The translations under genes were made by a program, and so were the position numbers. This document shows positions 39,266 to 50,475 of a stretch of 64,000 nt of DNA, piece by piece. Each line of letters begins with the position of its first letter. Positions within the stretch are counted from its first letter, which is position 1. Source of the stretch: Paracoccaceae bacterium (GTDB lineage Bacteria > Pseudomonadota > Alphaproteobacteria > Rhodobacterales > Rhodobacteraceae); contig SKIF01000010.1 of NCBI GenBank assembly GCA_007116575.1, positions 1 through 64,000 on the forward strand, in the 5' to 3' direction. The notes beneath the pieces were generated by a model. It had not been told where the DNA came from and did not search any database. It saw only the letters and a list, made by a program, of their open reading frames with translations.

Positions 39266-40444
39266 ATGGCATTTCCTGAGCGGTTTTCGAACCTGCCAGA
39301 ATACGCATTTCCGCGTTTGCGGGCGCTTCTGGATCATCACGCACCGGGCGGTGCGCCTGTCGCCATGTCAATCGGCGAGCCGCGCCACGAGATGCCGGGC
39401 TTTCTGGCCGAGGTGCTGAACGCGCATCTGGACCGGTTCGCGGTCTATCCGGCCAATGAGGGGATCGCACCGCTGCTGGAGGCGATCCAAAAATGGTTCG
39501 CGCGGCGCTATGATGTGCAGGTGGTGCCCGAGAACCTGATGGTGCTCAACGGCACGCGCGAAGGGCTGTTCAACGCAGCGCTCGCGCTCTGCCCCGAGGC
39601 CAAGCGCGGCAAGCGCCCGGTGGTGCTGATGCCCAACCCCTTCTATCAGGTCTATGCCGTGGCGGCGCTGGCGGTCGCGGCCGAGCCGGTATTCGTGCCT
39701 GCAACCGCGGCGACCGGGCATCTTCCCGATTACACGGCACTGCCAGTCGAGATACTGGACCGTGTCGCCATCGCCTATCTTTGCTCCCCCGCCAATCCGC
39801 AAGGGGCCGTGGCCAGCGAGGCCTATCTGCGTGAATTGCTGGCTCTGGCCGAGCGGCATGATTTCCGCATCTTTGCCGATGAATGCTACAGCGAGATCTG
39901 GCGCAACGCTCCGCCCCCCGGCGCGCTTCAGGTGGCGCAGACCGCCGGTGCCGACCCGGAACGGGTGGTGGTGTTCAATTCGCTGTCGAAACGGTCGAAC
40001 ATGCCGGGGCTGCGCTCGGGTTTCGTGGCAGGTGGGCGCGAGAGCATCCGCCGTATCCGCCAGTTGCGCGCCTATGCCGGTGCGCCCCTGCCCGAGCCGC
40101 TGCAGCATGTCGCGGCGGCGGCCTGGTCGGATGAGGAGCATGTCAACGCCAGCCGCGCGCGCTATCAGCAGAAATACGCGCTGGCCGACCGTATTCTGGC
40201 CAATGTGCCGGGCTACACAGGCCCCGAGGCCGGGTTCTTCCTCTGGATTCCGGTCGAGGATGGCGAGGTTGCGGCGCTGAAGCTCTGGCGCGAGACGGGC
40301 ATCAGGGTGCTGCCCGGCGCTTACCTCTCGCGCGAGGTAGAGGGCATCAATCCGGGCAAGGGATTCATCCGGGTGGCGATGGTCACACCGATTGACGAAA
40401 TCGAGGACGCGCTCAGAAAGTTGCGTACCTGTCTGTTTGACTGA
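39266..40444 (+). CDS. PLP-dependent class I/II aminotransferase (DapC-like)
   Basis: [49 protein letters not shown]. Confidence 0.9.
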   Translation: MAFPERFSNLPEYAFPRLRALLDHHAPGGAPVAMSIGEPRHEMPGFLAEVLNAHLDRFAVYPANEGIAPLLEAIQKWFARRYDVQVVPENLMVLNGTREGLFNAALALCPEAKRGKRPVVLMPNPFYQVYAVAALAVAAEPVFVPATAATGHLPDYTALPVEILDRVAIAYLCSPANPQGAVASEAYLRELLALAERHDFRIFADECYSEIWRNAPPPGALQVAQTAGADPERVVVFNSLSKRSNMPGLRSGFVAGGRESIRRIRQLRAYAGAPLPEPLQHVAAAAWSDEEHVNASRARYQQKYALADRILANVPGYTGPEAGFFLWIPVEDGEVAALKLWRETGIRVLPGAYLSREVEGINPGKGFIRVAMVTPIDEIEDALRKLRTCLFD

Positions 40445-40460
40445 ACGGGGCAAGAGAGAA

Positions 40461-43442
40461 ATGGCATCATACAACACGCATCAGCGCGAGCCGCTTCTGG
40501 ACCGCAACCTGCAGGCGCTGTTGCACAAACGCGGGCGCGAATTGCTGGGCGTGTGCTGTCTGGTGCTCGCCGGGCTGATGGCGCTGATGCTGGGCTCCTA
40601 TGCGCCCAGTGACCCAAGCTGGATGGCGTCGTCCGATTTGCCGATCCGCAATTCGCTGGGGCGCGTAGGGGCAACCATTGCCGCGCCGCTGATGGTGATT
40701 ATCGGCATGGCGGCCTGGGGGCTGGTGCTTTTTGCGGCGGGCTGGGGCCTGCGGCTGATGATCGGGCGCGGGCATGGTCAGGCGTTGTCGCGCGGGGTGT
40801 TTCTGCCGATTGCTCTGGCGATCAGCGCGGTCTGGGCGGCTTCGCTGGTGCCGGGCGAGGGCTGGGACATGCTCTATGGCCTGGGCGGCGTGTTTGGTGA
40901 CACGGTGCTGGGTGCGGTTGTCACTGCACTGCCCATGTCGCCTGCGGCCGGGGTCGCTGTCATGGCCTGGGTCATGTTTGCCGCGACGATAGCGATCTGG
41001 TGTTTCGTTCTGGGCGTGAACCGCGTCGAGGCGCTGCGTTTCGGCCAGTTTGTCCTTGCCGGAACAGTGCTGATCTATGCCGGGCTCATCGCGCTGGGGC
41101 GCGGTGGCGTCTCGGGTGGCCTGCGCGGAATCCAGCGCACAAGCGCCGGCCTGACCCGGAAGCTGGCCGAGCGGCGGGCGGCCATGCAGACGCATGTAGC
41201 GCATCCTCACCCCGCAGAGCATCCGCAGGAAGCGGCGTATCATCTTGCGCAGGAACGGCGCGCGCCTCCGGTCATTCGCCCGTCGGGATATGCCGCCCCG
41301 CCCCGTACCGAGCCTGCTCTGCAACGCAGCGCGGCGCCTGCCCCCGCCGCCCCGCCCGAGACTGCCGAGCCTGCCCCGGGGCTGCTGGCCCGGCTGAAGA
41401 CGCTCAGCAACCGGCCAGCCGAGTCTCTGGCACCCGATCTGCGTGGCGAGTTGATCGAGCCGCCGCTGTCAGTAGCCGCGATGCAGGCCGAGCCTGTGGG
41501 CGAGGCGCGGATCCGCTCGCGCATTGCCGATGCGATCCGAAATCGCAAGAGCCAGAAACCCGTATTGCAGGCCAGACAAGCGCGGGCACCGATGGCCGAG
41601 CCGCCATTGCGGGCAGCGCGGCAGCCTGAGCAACCTGCAGCGCCGACGCCATCTCAAGCGCTGCAGATCACAGCGCAATTCCCGGCCCCGGCCCCGGAGG
41701 CTCCTTTGCCCGACTGGATGCTGGCCACCCGGCCCGCGCCACAAATGCGCGCGGCGGCGACCGATACAGAGGATGCGCCGCAGAGCGAGATTCAGCCGCC
41801 CCTGCAGTCGCCCCGCAGCGGCCATGTCCTGCAACGTCGCGTGGTAAACACAGCGGCACGCAAGCCACAGCCTTCGCGCCGCGCGCGGGAAGAGGCCGAA
41901 CCCTCCTTCCGTTTCGAGCCCGAGGAAGTAGCGTTCGAATTGCCCCCGCTCTCGCTGCTGGAGAACCCCTCCGAAGTGCAGCGTTTCACGCTGAGCGACG
42001 AGGCGCTGGAAGAGAACGCCCGGATGCTCGAAGCCGTGCTGGACGATTACGGGGTGCGCGGCGAGATCGTCAGTGTGCGCCCCGGCCCGGTGGTCACGCA
42101 ATACGAGCTTGAGCCTGCACCGGGGCTGAAGGCCAGCCGCGTGATCGGGCTGGCCGATGATATCGCGCGCTCGATGTCGGCGCTGTCCGCGCGGGTCTCG
42201 ACCGTGCCGGGGCGTTCGATCATTGGTATCGAATTGCCAAATGCGCATCGTGAAAAGGTGGTGCTGCGCGAGATCCTCTCGGCGCGCGACTATGGCGATA
42301 GCAACATGCGCCTGCCGCTGGCGCTGGGCAAGGGTATCGATGGCGAGCCGATCGTCGCAAACCTCGCCAAGATGCCGCATCTGCTGATTGCAGGCACCAC
42401 AGGTTCGGGCAAGTCGGTTGCGATCAACACCATGATCCTGTCACTCTTGTATCGCCTGCCGCCCGAAGAATGCCGCATGATCATGATCGACCCCAAGATG
42501 CTGGAACTGAGTGTCTATGACGGGATCCCGCATCTGCTCAGCCCGGTTGTGACCGATCCGAAAAAGGCCGTTGTGGCGCTGAAATGGGTCGTAGGCGAGA
42601 TGGAAGACCGCTACCGCAAGATGTCCAAGATGGGCGTGCGCAATATCGAGGGCTATAATGGCCGCGTGCGCGAGGCGCTGGACAAGGGCGAGATGTTCAA
42701 GCGCACGATCCAGACCGGCTTTGACGACGAAACCGGCGATCCTGTGTTTGAATCGGAAGAATTCGCACCCGAACTCCTGCCCTTCATTGTGGTGGTCGTG
42801 GATGAGATGGCCGATCTGATGATGGTCGCGGGCAAGGAGATCGAGGCCTGTATTCAACGGCTGGCGCAGATGGCGCGGGCGAGCGGAATTCACCTGATCA
42901 TGGCCACGCAGCGCCCCTCGGTCGATGTGATCACCGGCACGATCAAGGCGAATTTCCCGACGCGGATCAGCTTTCAGGTCACCTCCAAGATCGACTCGCG
43001 CACCATTCTGGGCGAGCAGGGGGCCGAGCAGCTTCTGGGCATGGGTGACATGCTCTACATGGCGGGCGGTGGCCGCGTCAGCCGTATCCACGGCCCCTTT
43101 GTCAGCGATGAAGAAGTCGAGGAAGTCGTCAACCACCTCAAGAGCTTTGGCCCGCCCGATTACAAGTCGGGCGTGGTTGACGGGCCGGAATCCGACAAGG
43201 AAGCTGATATCGATGCCGTGCTGGGGCTTGGCGGCAACACCAATGGCGAGGATGCGCTCTACGATCAGGCGGTGCAGGTCGTCATTCAGGACCGCAAATG
43301 CTCGACCAGCTATATCCAGCGCAAGCTGGGTATCGGCTATAACAAGGCCGCGCGCCTGGTCGAGCAAATGGAAGATGAAGGGCTTGTCACCCCGGCCAAC
43401 CATGTCGGCAAGCGCGAGATTCTGGTGCCTGAACAGGGGTAG
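40461..43442 (+). CDS. ftsK: DNA translocase FtsK
   Basis: N-terminal TM domain, Pro/Ala/Gln-rich linker, [20 protein letters not shown] Walker A, C-terminal gamma winged helix. Confidence 0.97.
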   Translation: MASYNTHQREPLLDRNLQALLHKRGRELLGVCCLVLAGLMALMLGSYAPSDPSWMASSDLPIRNSLGRVGATIAAPLMVIIGMAAWGLVLFAAGWGLRLMIGRGHGQALSRGVFLPIALAISAVWAASLVPGEGWDMLYGLGGVFGDTVLGAVVTALPMSPAAGVAVMAWVMFAATIAIWCFVLGVNRVEALRFGQFVLAGTVLIYAGLIALGRGGVSGGLRGIQRTSAGLTRKLAERRAAMQTHVAHPHPAEHPQEAAYHLAQERRAPPVIRPSGYAAPPRTEPALQRSAAPAPAAPPETAEPAPGLLARLKTLSNRPAESLAPDLRGELIEPPLSVAAMQAEPVGEARIRSRIADAIRNRKSQKPVLQARQARAPMAEPPLRAARQPEQPAAPTPSQALQITAQFPAPAPEAPLPDWMLATRPAPQMRAAATDTEDAPQSEIQPPLQSPRSGHVLQRRVVNTAARKPQPSRRAREEAEPSFRFEPEEVAFELPPLSLLENPSEVQRFTLSDEALEENARMLEAVLDDYGVRGEIVSVRPGPVVTQYELEPAPGLKASRVIGLADDIARSMSALSARVSTVPGRSIIGIELPNAHREKVVLREILSARDYGDSNMRLPLALGKGIDGEPIVANLAKMPHLLIAGTTGSGKSVAINTMILSLLYRLPPEECRMIMIDPKMLELSVYDGIPHLLSPVVTDPKKAVVALKWVVGEMEDRYRKMSKMGVRNIEGYNGRVREALDKGEMFKRTIQTGFDDETGDPVFESEEFAPELLPFIVVVVDEMADLMMVAGKEIEACIQRLAQMARASGIHLIMATQRPSVDVITGTIKANFPTRISFQVTSKIDSRTILGEQGAEQLLGMGDMLYMAGGGRVSRIHGPFVSDEEVEEVVNHLKSFGPPDYKSGVVDGPESDKEADIDAVLGLGGNTNGEDALYDQAVQVVIQDRKCSTSYIQRKLGIGYNKAARLVEQMEDEGLVTPANHVGKREILVPEQG

Positions 43443-43497
43443 GGGCGTCCGGGCAGGTCAAGTTTCCCGCATGTGTTTCGGAAGATTGGTGGGCATG

Positions 43498-43531
43498 AAA
43501 AAGGGGCGTGGCCATGGCCGCGCCCCTTTTT
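43498..43531. terminator. Bidirectional rho-independent terminator
   Basis: AAAAAGGGGCG-TGGCCATGGCCG-CGCCCCTTTTT between convergent genes. Confidence 0.9.
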
Positions 43532-43547
43532 CATTCGTGACTGGTCT

Positions 43548-43865
43548 TCAGCGTGGCGCGCAGGTCCGTTCAGCGGCAGCCCCGAATTCGCGGTACCGGC
43601 CCCAGAACTCGTTATCGCGCGCGCTTTTCGACATGCGCACATCTTGCGCCAGTTGCGGGTCGCGGAAAAAGGCCGCGGCGCGGCGCTGTTCGGCGCGGGT
43701 CAGCGTGCGCTGGGCCACTGATCCGATGCAGCGACACATCGCCCGCGTCGCCTGCGGGCGGTCCGAACGCAGGCAGGCTGTCTCGATCGGGCCTGCGACG
43801 GCTGCGGCAGGAAAGAGCGGCGACACAAGCAGGACGGTCGCGGATGCAAGGAAAAACTGTTTCAT
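43548..43865 (-). CDS. Small exported hypothetical protein
   Basis: MKQFFLASATVLLVSPLFPAAAVAGPIETACLRSDRPQATRAMCRCIGSVAQRTLT; signal peptide and CxC-containing mature part. Confidence 0.75.
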   Translation of the reverse strand: MKQFFLASATVLLVSPLFPAAAVAGPIETACLRSDRPQATRAMCRCIGSVAQRTLTRAEQRRAAAFFRDPQLAQDVRMSKSARDNEFWGRYREFGAAAERTCAPR

Positions 43866-44153
43866 GATGCCTCTGTATTGCTGTCTCGTGCGCCTGCCGA
43901 TGCCGGGCTTGTTGCCCGATCTTAAGGTAAGGCTGGCGCGATCTTGCCTCGAAGTGACCCTGCTATAGTACCGCAAAACAGGGCCTGTTTTCTACTAGTT
44001 TCGGGGGTTTGGACGAATTGTCACATTTTGCGCAAAGCCCCGGTCAGATATTGCGTAACTTCCTTTTCGCCATACCAGTGATGGGCGTTGTTCTGCCATG
44101 ACTGACGGTGGTGCATTGGACATGCGCGCGCACAGCCGCTGCAGAAACGCGAA

Positions 44154-44819
44154 TCATACATGGGCAGGCAGTTCAACGGCGGTCACGAAATTGTCCGAGA
44201 GGATGGCGAATCTACCAGTGATGGTCGATGCGCCAGACTGGGTCCGCGCCATAAACTCGCCACTGCCCAGATCGAAACTCAGTGTCATGGCCTGATGGTC
44301 GAGCCTGCAAGGTGTGAGCGTGTAGTCCGCCTTGAATACAGCACCCTTGGCACAACGAATGAGCCTTGCGAAATGACCGCGCTGCGATGGCCCGAGCGAG
44401 GCGAGCCAGCGCATTTCGGCGGCAGTGCAGATATCGTGCCAGTGCGGCGGCTCCAGCGGGGTCGCGGGTTCGATCACCAGGCCAAGCGCCCGGATTTCCG
44501 GGTCGTCAGAGACCACGGCGAGGCAGTCGCGCTCGGAATGGGTGATTGAGCCGGTCAGGCCCGGCGGCCAGACCGGCGCATGGTCTGTCCCCTGCAGCAC
44601 GGGGCGGGGAATATGGCCAAGCTCTTCCATCGCCCGGCGTGCCGCCAGTCGTCCGGCGCCGAATTCGCGGGCGCGGGCCGGGGTGACATTCTCGATTGCC
44701 AGCACCTCGTCGCCCATCATCCGCGGCATGGGCGCGCGCGGATCGGCCCAGGCCATGGCCACGCGGTCAGAAAAGAGAGGGCGGGCGAAGGCATCGACCG
44801 TGAATCTCTGAAGCGTCAT
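44154..44819 (-). CDS. 4'-phosphopantetheinyl transferase superfamily (EntD-like)
   Basis: EFGAGRLAARRAMEELG...GSITHSERDCLAVVSDDPEIRALGLVIEPA...FARLIRCAKGAVFKADY. Confidence 0.88.
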   Translation of the reverse strand: MTLQRFTVDAFARPLFSDRVAMAWADPRAPMPRMMGDEVLAIENVTPARAREFGAGRLAARRAMEELGHIPRPVLQGTDHAPVWPPGLTGSITHSERDCLAVVSDDPEIRALGLVIEPATPLEPPHWHDICTAAEMRWLASLGPSQRGHFARLIRCAKGAVFKADYTLTPCRLDHQAMTLSFDLGSGEFMARTQSGASTITGRFAILSDNFVTAVELPAHV

Positions 44820-45095
44820 CGTGCGACTATCCTGTGGTTGCGCGCGCAGTCGAGACCCGCCTCGCGGCGTGCGATATGCGACAGGCTGGAACCCGCGGGA
44901 TACTGCGCATATGTCTCGCATAGTCATGCTGCGCCTTGACCTGATTGGTTCCCGGCGCAAAAGATACGCAGGGGGTGGGTGAGCCCCCGTTTATGCGCCT
45001 GGATCACGGTGAAAATATGGCGCAATCGCGCTAGCAATCCGACCATTTGGTGCAGGATCGGTGCAGCGGGTCATTCCGTGGCAGGACAGCAGGGG

Positions 45096-47498
45096 TCAAT
45101 CCTGACCCGCGTTCCCTTCGGCGCTGGCCACCTGATGCTTGACCCGGATGAAGCTGTCGGGCGTGACCGAGATCGTGTCGATCCCGCATTCCACAAGAAA
45201 GCGGGCGAATTCCGGGTGATCGCTCGGCCCCTGTCCGCACAGTCCGATCTTGGCCCCGGCCTGATGCGCGGCCTCGATGACATGGCCGATCATCCATTTC
45301 ACCGCTGCATCTTGTTCATCAAACAGTTCTGCCAGTTCATCCGAGTCGCGGTCCACGCCAAGGGTAAGCTGGGTAAGGTCATTCGATCCGATGGAGAACC
45401 CGTCGAAGCGCTCGGCGAAAGCCGGCGCGAGGATCACGTTCGAGGGGACCTCGGCCATGACATAGACCTCCAGCCCGTTCTCGCCGCGCCGGAGCCCCTG
45501 TTCGGCCATCACCTCGAGCACGCGGTCGGCCTCGCTCACCGAGCGGCAGAAGGGGATCATCACCACGACATTGGAAAAGCCCATCTCCTCGCGCAACCGC
45601 CGGATCGCCTTGCATTCCAGCTCGAACCCGGGCCGGTAGCGTGGAGAGGTGTAGCGCGAAGCACCGCGAAACCCGATCATCGGGTTTTCCTCGGCCGGCT
45701 CAAACCCGGCTCCTCCGATCAGCCCCGCATACTCATTGGTCTTGAAATCGCTCATCCGCACGATGACAGGGTGCGGATACTGGGCCGCGGCAATCCGCGC
45801 CAGCCCGCGCGAAAGCTGGTCGACAAAGAACTCGGTCTTGTCATCATAGCCTGCCGTGATCTCCTGGATCTCGGCGCGCGCCTGCGCATCGGTCAGCCGG
45901 TCGAACTGCACAAGCGCCATCGGGTGCACGCGGATATGGTTGTTGATGACGAATTCCATTCGCGCCAGCCCGACCCCTTCAGCGGGCAGCCGCCACCAGC
46001 GAAAGGCCGCCGCCGGGTTGGCGAGGTTGAGCATGACTCTGGTGCGCGTCTCGGGCACGGCAGAGGGGTCGAGCATTTCCTCGCGAATCTCGGCCACGCC
46101 ATCATAGACGAAACCCTCGTCACCCTCGGCGCAGGAGACCGTCACCTCCTGCTCGTCATGCAGGATTTCAGTGGCGTTGCCCGTGCCCACGATGGCGGGC
46201 AGGCCCAGCTCGCGGCTGACGATGGCGGCGTGACTGGTGCGCCCGCCCCGGTCGGTCACGATGGCGGCGGCGCGTTTCATGATCGGCACCCAGTCGGGGT
46301 CGGTATTCGAGGTGACAAGGACCGCGCCATCGATGAAACGGTCGATCTCGGCGGGGCTGTCGAGAATGCAGACCGGCCCGGCCACGGCGGCATCGCCGAT
46401 GCTGAGCCCTGTTACCAGCTTGCGCCCGGCATCATGCACCGAATAGCTGCGATATGCCCCGGCCTCGCGTCGCGATTGCACGGTCTCGGGGCGGGCCTGC
46501 ACGATATAGATCGCGCCCGTGTCGCCATCCTTGGCCCATTCGATATCCATCGGGCAGCCGTAATGCTCTTCGATCACGCAGGCCCAGCGCGCAAGTTGCA
46601 GGATCTCGGTGTCTTCCAGCACGAACCCGGCGCGCTCGGCCTTGGAGGTGGGCACGACGCGGGTGGCCTGCTGCCCCCCCTCGGCACGGGCATAGATCAT
46701 CTTCTGTGCCTTGGCCCCGCGCCGCTTCTCGACAATCGGGCACAGCGCCGCATCAGTCAGAAGCGGCTTGAACACCTTGTATTCGTCCGGCTCGACTGTG
46801 CCCTGCACGACCGTTTCGCCCAGACCCCAGGCGGCATCGATGACCACGACCTTGTCGAAACCCGTTTCGGTGTCGATCGAGAACATCGTGCCCGACCCGC
46901 CCTTGTCCGCGCGCGCCATCAGTTGCACGCCCACCGAGAGCGCGACCTTGAGATGCTCGAACCCCTTGGCCTCGCGATAGCTGATCGCGCGGTCAGTAAA
47001 GAGCGACGCGAAGCAGTTGCGGCAGGCATCGAGCAGTGCCTCGGGGCCGCGGATATTCAGAAAGGTCTCCTGCTGACCGGCGAAGCTGGCATCGGGCAGA
47101 TCTTCGGCCGTGGCGGATGAGCGCACGGCGACATCGGCCTGCGCGCGTCCGGTCTGCTCGCAGAGCGTGGCATAGGCATCGCGGATCGCCTGCGCCACAT
47201 CCTCGGGCCAGTCGCCCTGCCGGAAGGCGGCGCGGAGCGCAGTGCCGGTCTCGGCGAGGCTGGCCTTGCCGTCATGCATCCGCGCCAGCGCATCGGCGAT
47301 CACGTCGCGCAGCCCGTTGGCATCGACAAAGGCCCAGTAAGCGCCCGAACTGGTGGCAAAGCCGGGGGGCACATCCACGCCCTTGGCACCGAGATGGCAG
47401 ACCATTTCGCCAAGCGAGGCATTCTTGCCGCCGACCAGCGCCACCTTGCTGCGGTCGAGCGCGTCGAACGGAATGACATGCGGTTGGGTCTGGGTCAT
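45096..47498 (-). CDS. ppsA: Phosphoenolpyruvate synthase
   Basis: VALVGGKNASLGEMV; DRGGRTSHAAIVSRELGLPAIVGTGNAT phosphohistidine motif; GSNDLTQLTLGVDRDS. Confidence 0.96.
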   Translation of the reverse strand: MTQTQPHVIPFDALDRSKVALVGGKNASLGEMVCHLGAKGVDVPPGFATSSGAYWAFVDANGLRDVIADALARMHDGKASLAETGTALRAAFRQGDWPEDVAQAIRDAYATLCEQTGRAQADVAVRSSATAEDLPDASFAGQQETFLNIRGPEALLDACRNCFASLFTDRAISYREAKGFEHLKVALSVGVQLMARADKGGSGTMFSIDTETGFDKVVVIDAAWGLGETVVQGTVEPDEYKVFKPLLTDAALCPIVEKRRGAKAQKMIYARAEGGQQATRVVPTSKAERAGFVLEDTEILQLARWACVIEEHYGCPMDIEWAKDGDTGAIYIVQARPETVQSRREAGAYRSYSVHDAGRKLVTGLSIGDAAVAGPVCILDSPAEIDRFIDGAVLVTSNTDPDWVPIMKRAAAIVTDRGGRTSHAAIVSRELGLPAIVGTGNATEILHDEQEVTVSCAEGDEGFVYDGVAEIREEMLDPSAVPETRTRVMLNLANPAAAFRWWRLPAEGVGLARMEFVINNHIRVHPMALVQFDRLTDAQARAEIQEITAGYDDKTEFFVDQLSRGLARIAAAQYPHPVIVRMSDFKTNEYAGLIGGAGFEPAEENPMIGFRGASRYTSPRYRPGFELECKAIRRLREEMGFSNVVVMIPFCRSVSEADRVLEVMAEQGLRRGENGLEVYVMAEVPSNVILAPAFAERFDGFSIGSNDLTQLTLGVDRDSDELAELFDEQDAAVKWMIGHVIEAAHQAGAKIGLCGQGPSDHPEFARFLVECGIDTISVTPDSFIRVKHQVASAEGNAGQD

Positions 47499-47595
47499 AT
47501 GGTCCTCCCTCCGGGCTACGGCGCCTGTGGGATGACAGGTCGGCAGCGCGGTCCGTATGCTGGCGGGTTCTAGCCGCCAGAGCACAGTGCGCGCC

Positions 47596-47609
47596 TTGAT
47601 ACGGATCAA
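47596..47609. promoter_or_regulatory. FNR/FnrL-type box upstream of ppsA
   Basis: TTGAT-ACGG-ATCAA, exact match to TTGAT-N4-ATCAA; about 97 nt upstream of the ppsA start. Confidence 0.6.
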
Positions 47610-47718
47610 TGCAGACGGCGAGTCGGGTGGTTTCCGGCCTCACCGCAATCGCGTCCAGGCTTTCCTGGTCGCAAGGCGGTGCCCATGGTGGCCGACCTGT
47701 CCCGCGCTGAAAACCCGG

Positions 47719-48096
47719 CTACCCGGCCCGCCGCCGCAGCCCGGCCCGGTAGTCATGCGCCTGCCAGTCGGCCCGCGCGCGCCATTGTGCCTCGGGCTGG
47801 CGCGCGGCGAGCGCGTCCGAAATCTCGACCTCGTCGAACCCCGCGCGCCGTGCCATGGCGTATTGATCGGCCAGCACATGCCCAGCCGCGCGCAACCGCC
47901 CGGCAAAGCCCGCGCGGCGCAGGCTGGCGGCGAGGGTGAAACCGCGCCCGTCTGCGAAGCCGGGAAAGGCAATGCGGATCGCCTGTGCCTTGCGCGCAAT
48001 CTCGGGCAGCGCCTCGGGGGGTGTATCGGGGGCAAGCTCGGTCCAGTTGGCGGCAATATCCGGGCCAAAGCCGCTATCGGTGACAATCACGCTCAT
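47719..48096 (-). CDS. DUF934-domain protein (sulfur assimilation operon)
   Basis: Downstream of cysH with ATGA overlap; AIRIAFPGFADGRGFTLAASLRRAGFAGRLRAAGHVLADQYAMARRAGFDEVE. Confidence 0.88.
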   Translation of the reverse strand: MSVIVTDSGFGPDIAANWTELAPDTPPEALPEIARKAQAIRIAFPGFADGRGFTLAASLRRAGFAGRLRAAGHVLADQYAMARRAGFDEVEISDALAARQPEAQWRARADWQAHDYRAGLRRRAG

Positions 48097-48818
48097 GACG
48101 CCCTCCGCAAGACCTGCCCATTGGCCAGATGTATGCCGCATTCGACCTTGTTCTGTCCCGGCCAGCGCCCCGCGCGCGGGTCTTCATCGGAAGCCACGGG
48201 CCGTGTGCAGGGCGTGCAGCCGATGGAGCGATAGCCCTGCGCCACCAGCGGATGACGCGGCAGCGCGTGGCGGTCCATATAGGCGCGCAGATCCTCTGCG
48301 CTGAACCCTGCCAGCGGGTTGATCTTGATCCGGCCTGTCAGCGGGTCGGGCTCGAAGACCTGAAGTTGCGCGCGCGTATCGCTCTGGAAACGCTTGCGTC
48401 CGCTGATCCAGCTTTCAAATGGGGCCAGCGCCCGCTCCAGCGGACGCGCCTTGCGCAGGGCGCAGCAGGCATCGGGGTCGGAGACGTTCAGCGAAACCTC
48501 GGGGTCCTGCAGAAACATCTCCTCCCGGTCGGGCCGGGTGCGGCGCAGATCGGTGAAGCCCAACTGCGCGACCAGCGTTTCCTGATAGGCGATGGTCTCG
48601 GGGAACAACAGCAGCGTGTCGATGAAGATGATCGGCAGGTTGCGGTCGATCTGCGCGACCATGTGCAACAGCACGACCGATTCCGCCCCGAAGCTCGAGA
48701 CCAGCGCCGTCGGCCCGAACGGGCCATTCACTGCGTAGCGGATGGCGCCTGTGGGGTCACTCTCGAACCGGGCATTGAGCCGGTCGAGGTCATGCAGCTT
48801 GTTCAGATCACGCGGCAT
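48093..48818 (-). CDS. cysH: Phosphoadenylyl/adenylyl-sulfate reductase
   Basis: ALVSSFGAESVVLLHMVAQID...DACCALRK...GCTPCTRP...ECGIHL: Fe-S type Cys pattern. Confidence 0.94.
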   Translation of the reverse strand: MPRDLNKLHDLDRLNARFESDPTGAIRYAVNGPFGPTALVSSFGAESVVLLHMVAQIDRNLPIIFIDTLLLFPETIAYQETLVAQLGFTDLRRTRPDREEMFLQDPEVSLNVSDPDACCALRKARPLERALAPFESWISGRKRFQSDTRAQLQVFEPDPLTGRIKINPLAGFSAEDLRAYMDRHALPRHPLVAQGYRSIGCTPCTRPVASDEDPRAGRWPGQNKVECGIHLANGQVLRRAS

Positions 48819-50475
48819 CCTGTGCCTCCGTCTCGTAAAGCGCGGTCTTGAAGGGGGTGAGTCCCAGCCGCTTCACTGTCTGCGCGAAGGTCTCGGCAGG
48901 CTCCAGCCGCAGCTCGAGATAGGCAACGAGCAGCCGCTCGATGGCGGGCACGATCTGGTCATAGGCAAAGCCCGGACCCATGCGCGAACCGATGCGCGCC
49001 TCTTCGGTCGCATTGCCGCCAAGGGTGATCTGGTAATTCTCCACCCCTGCCCGGTCGAGGCCCAGAATGCCGATATCGCCGACATGATGATGCCCGCAGG
49101 CATTGATGCAACCCGAGATCTTGATCTGTACCGGGCCAAGCTCCTGCTCGATATCGAGCGCGCCCACAAGCGCCGCAATCTGCTGCGCGACCGGGATCGA
49201 GCGGGCGGTGGCCAGAGCGCAGTAATCCATGCCGGGGCAGGCGATGATGTCACTGGCCAGTCCGACATTGGCGGTGGCCAGCCCCTGCGCACGCAAAGCT
49301 GCGTAGAGTGCGGGCAGATCATCGAGCGCGACATGCGGCAGGACGAGGTTCTGCATGTGGCTGACGCGGATCTCGTCCTGGCCGTAGCGTTCGGCCAGAT
49401 CGGCGACCGCGCGCATCTGTTCGGCAGTGGCGTCGCCGGGTGTCTGGCCATGCGCCTTGAGGCTGATCGTGACGATGGCATAGCCCGCCACGCGATGCGG
49501 GGTCAGATTGGTATCGGCCCAGGCGCGGAACAGGCGGTCGCGCGCGCGGGCGGCCTCATAGGTGGCGGAATCGCGCGGGTTCAGCGGCGGGGGCGCGAAC
49601 ATGGCACGCAATGTATCAAGCGTTGCCTCGGTCGCGGTCTGGTCGAACTCGGGCGCGATTTCGGCAAAGCGCGCCTCGACCATCTCGCGGATGGTGTCGA
49701 TTCCGGTTTCATGGACGGTGATTTTGATCCGCGCCTTGTATTTGTTGTCGCGCCGCCCGAGCAGGTTATAGGTTGCAACAATCGCTTCGAGATAGGGCAG
49801 CAGATCTGCGACCGGCAGGAAATCGCGGATCACCTGCCCGATCATCGGCGTGCGCCCGAGGCCCCCGCCGACAATCACCTCGAACCCCGGCACGCCATCG
49901 CGTGCCACCATCCGCAGCCCGATATCATGCGCGCGCGTGACCACGCGGTCATTCGGGCTGCCGGTGATCGCGATCTTGAACTTGCGCGGCAGGAACTGGA
50001 ATTCGGGGTGGTCGGTAGACCACTGACGAATCAACTCGGCATAGGGGCGGGGGTCTTCGATCTCATCGGCAGCGGCCCCGGCGAAATGATCCGAGGTGAC
50101 ATTGCGGATCGTGTTGCCGCTGGTCTGGATGGCGTGCAGCCCGACCTCGGCCAGCGCATCGAGCATGTCGGGCACATCGGGCAGTTTGGGCCAGTTGAAC
50201 TGGATGTTCTGGCGCGTGGTAAAATGCCCGTACCCCTTGTCCCAGCGTTCGGATATCTCGGCCAGCTTGCGCAATTGCGGCGCACTCAGTGTGCCATAGG
50301 GGATGGCCACACGCAGCATATAGGCGTGAAGCTGCAGATAAAGCCCGTTCATCAGCCGCAGCGGGCGGAATTCGTCCTCGGTCAGGCTGCCGTCGATTCG
50401 GCGCGCGACCTGCGCGCGGAACTGGCGGTTGCGCTCGGCGAGGAACGCATGGTCGAACTCGGAATAGCGATACAT
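48808..50475 (-). CDS. cysI: Nitrite/sulfite reductase hemoprotein
   Basis: CPGMDYCALATARSIP...KISGCINACGHHHVGDIGILG siroheme/4Fe-4S cysteines. Confidence 0.94.
   Translation of the reverse strand: MYRYSEFDHAFLAERNRQFRAQVARRIDGSLTEDEFRPLRLMNGLYLQLHAYMLRVAIPYGTLSAPQLRKLAEISERWDKGYGHFTTRQNIQFNWPKLPDVPDMLDALAEVGLHAIQTSGNTIRNVTSDHFAGAAADEIEDPRPYAELIRQWSTDHPEFQFLPRKFKIAITGSPNDRVVTRAHDIGLRMVARDGVPGFEVIVGGGLGRTPMIGQVIRDFLPVADLLPYLEAIVATYNLLGRRDNKYKARIKITVHETGIDTIREMVEARFAEIAPEFDQTATEATLDTLRAMFAPPPLNPRDSATYEAARARDRLFRAWADTNLTPHRVAGYAIVTISLKAHGQTPGDATAEQMRAVADLAERYGQDEIRVSHMQNLVLPHVALDDLPALYAALRAQGLATANVGLASDIIACPGMDYCALATARSIPVAQQIAALVGALDIEQELGPVQIKISGCINACGHHHVGDIGILGLDRAGVENYQITLGGNATEEARIGSRMGPGFAYDQIVPAIERLLVAYLELRLEPAETFAQTVKRLGLTPFKTALYETEAQDAA

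Noticed and set aside
44979-47120. 713-aa plus-strand ORF antisense to ppsA
   Set aside because: Shadow ORF; opposite strand encodes unmistakable PEP synthase with all active-site motifs.
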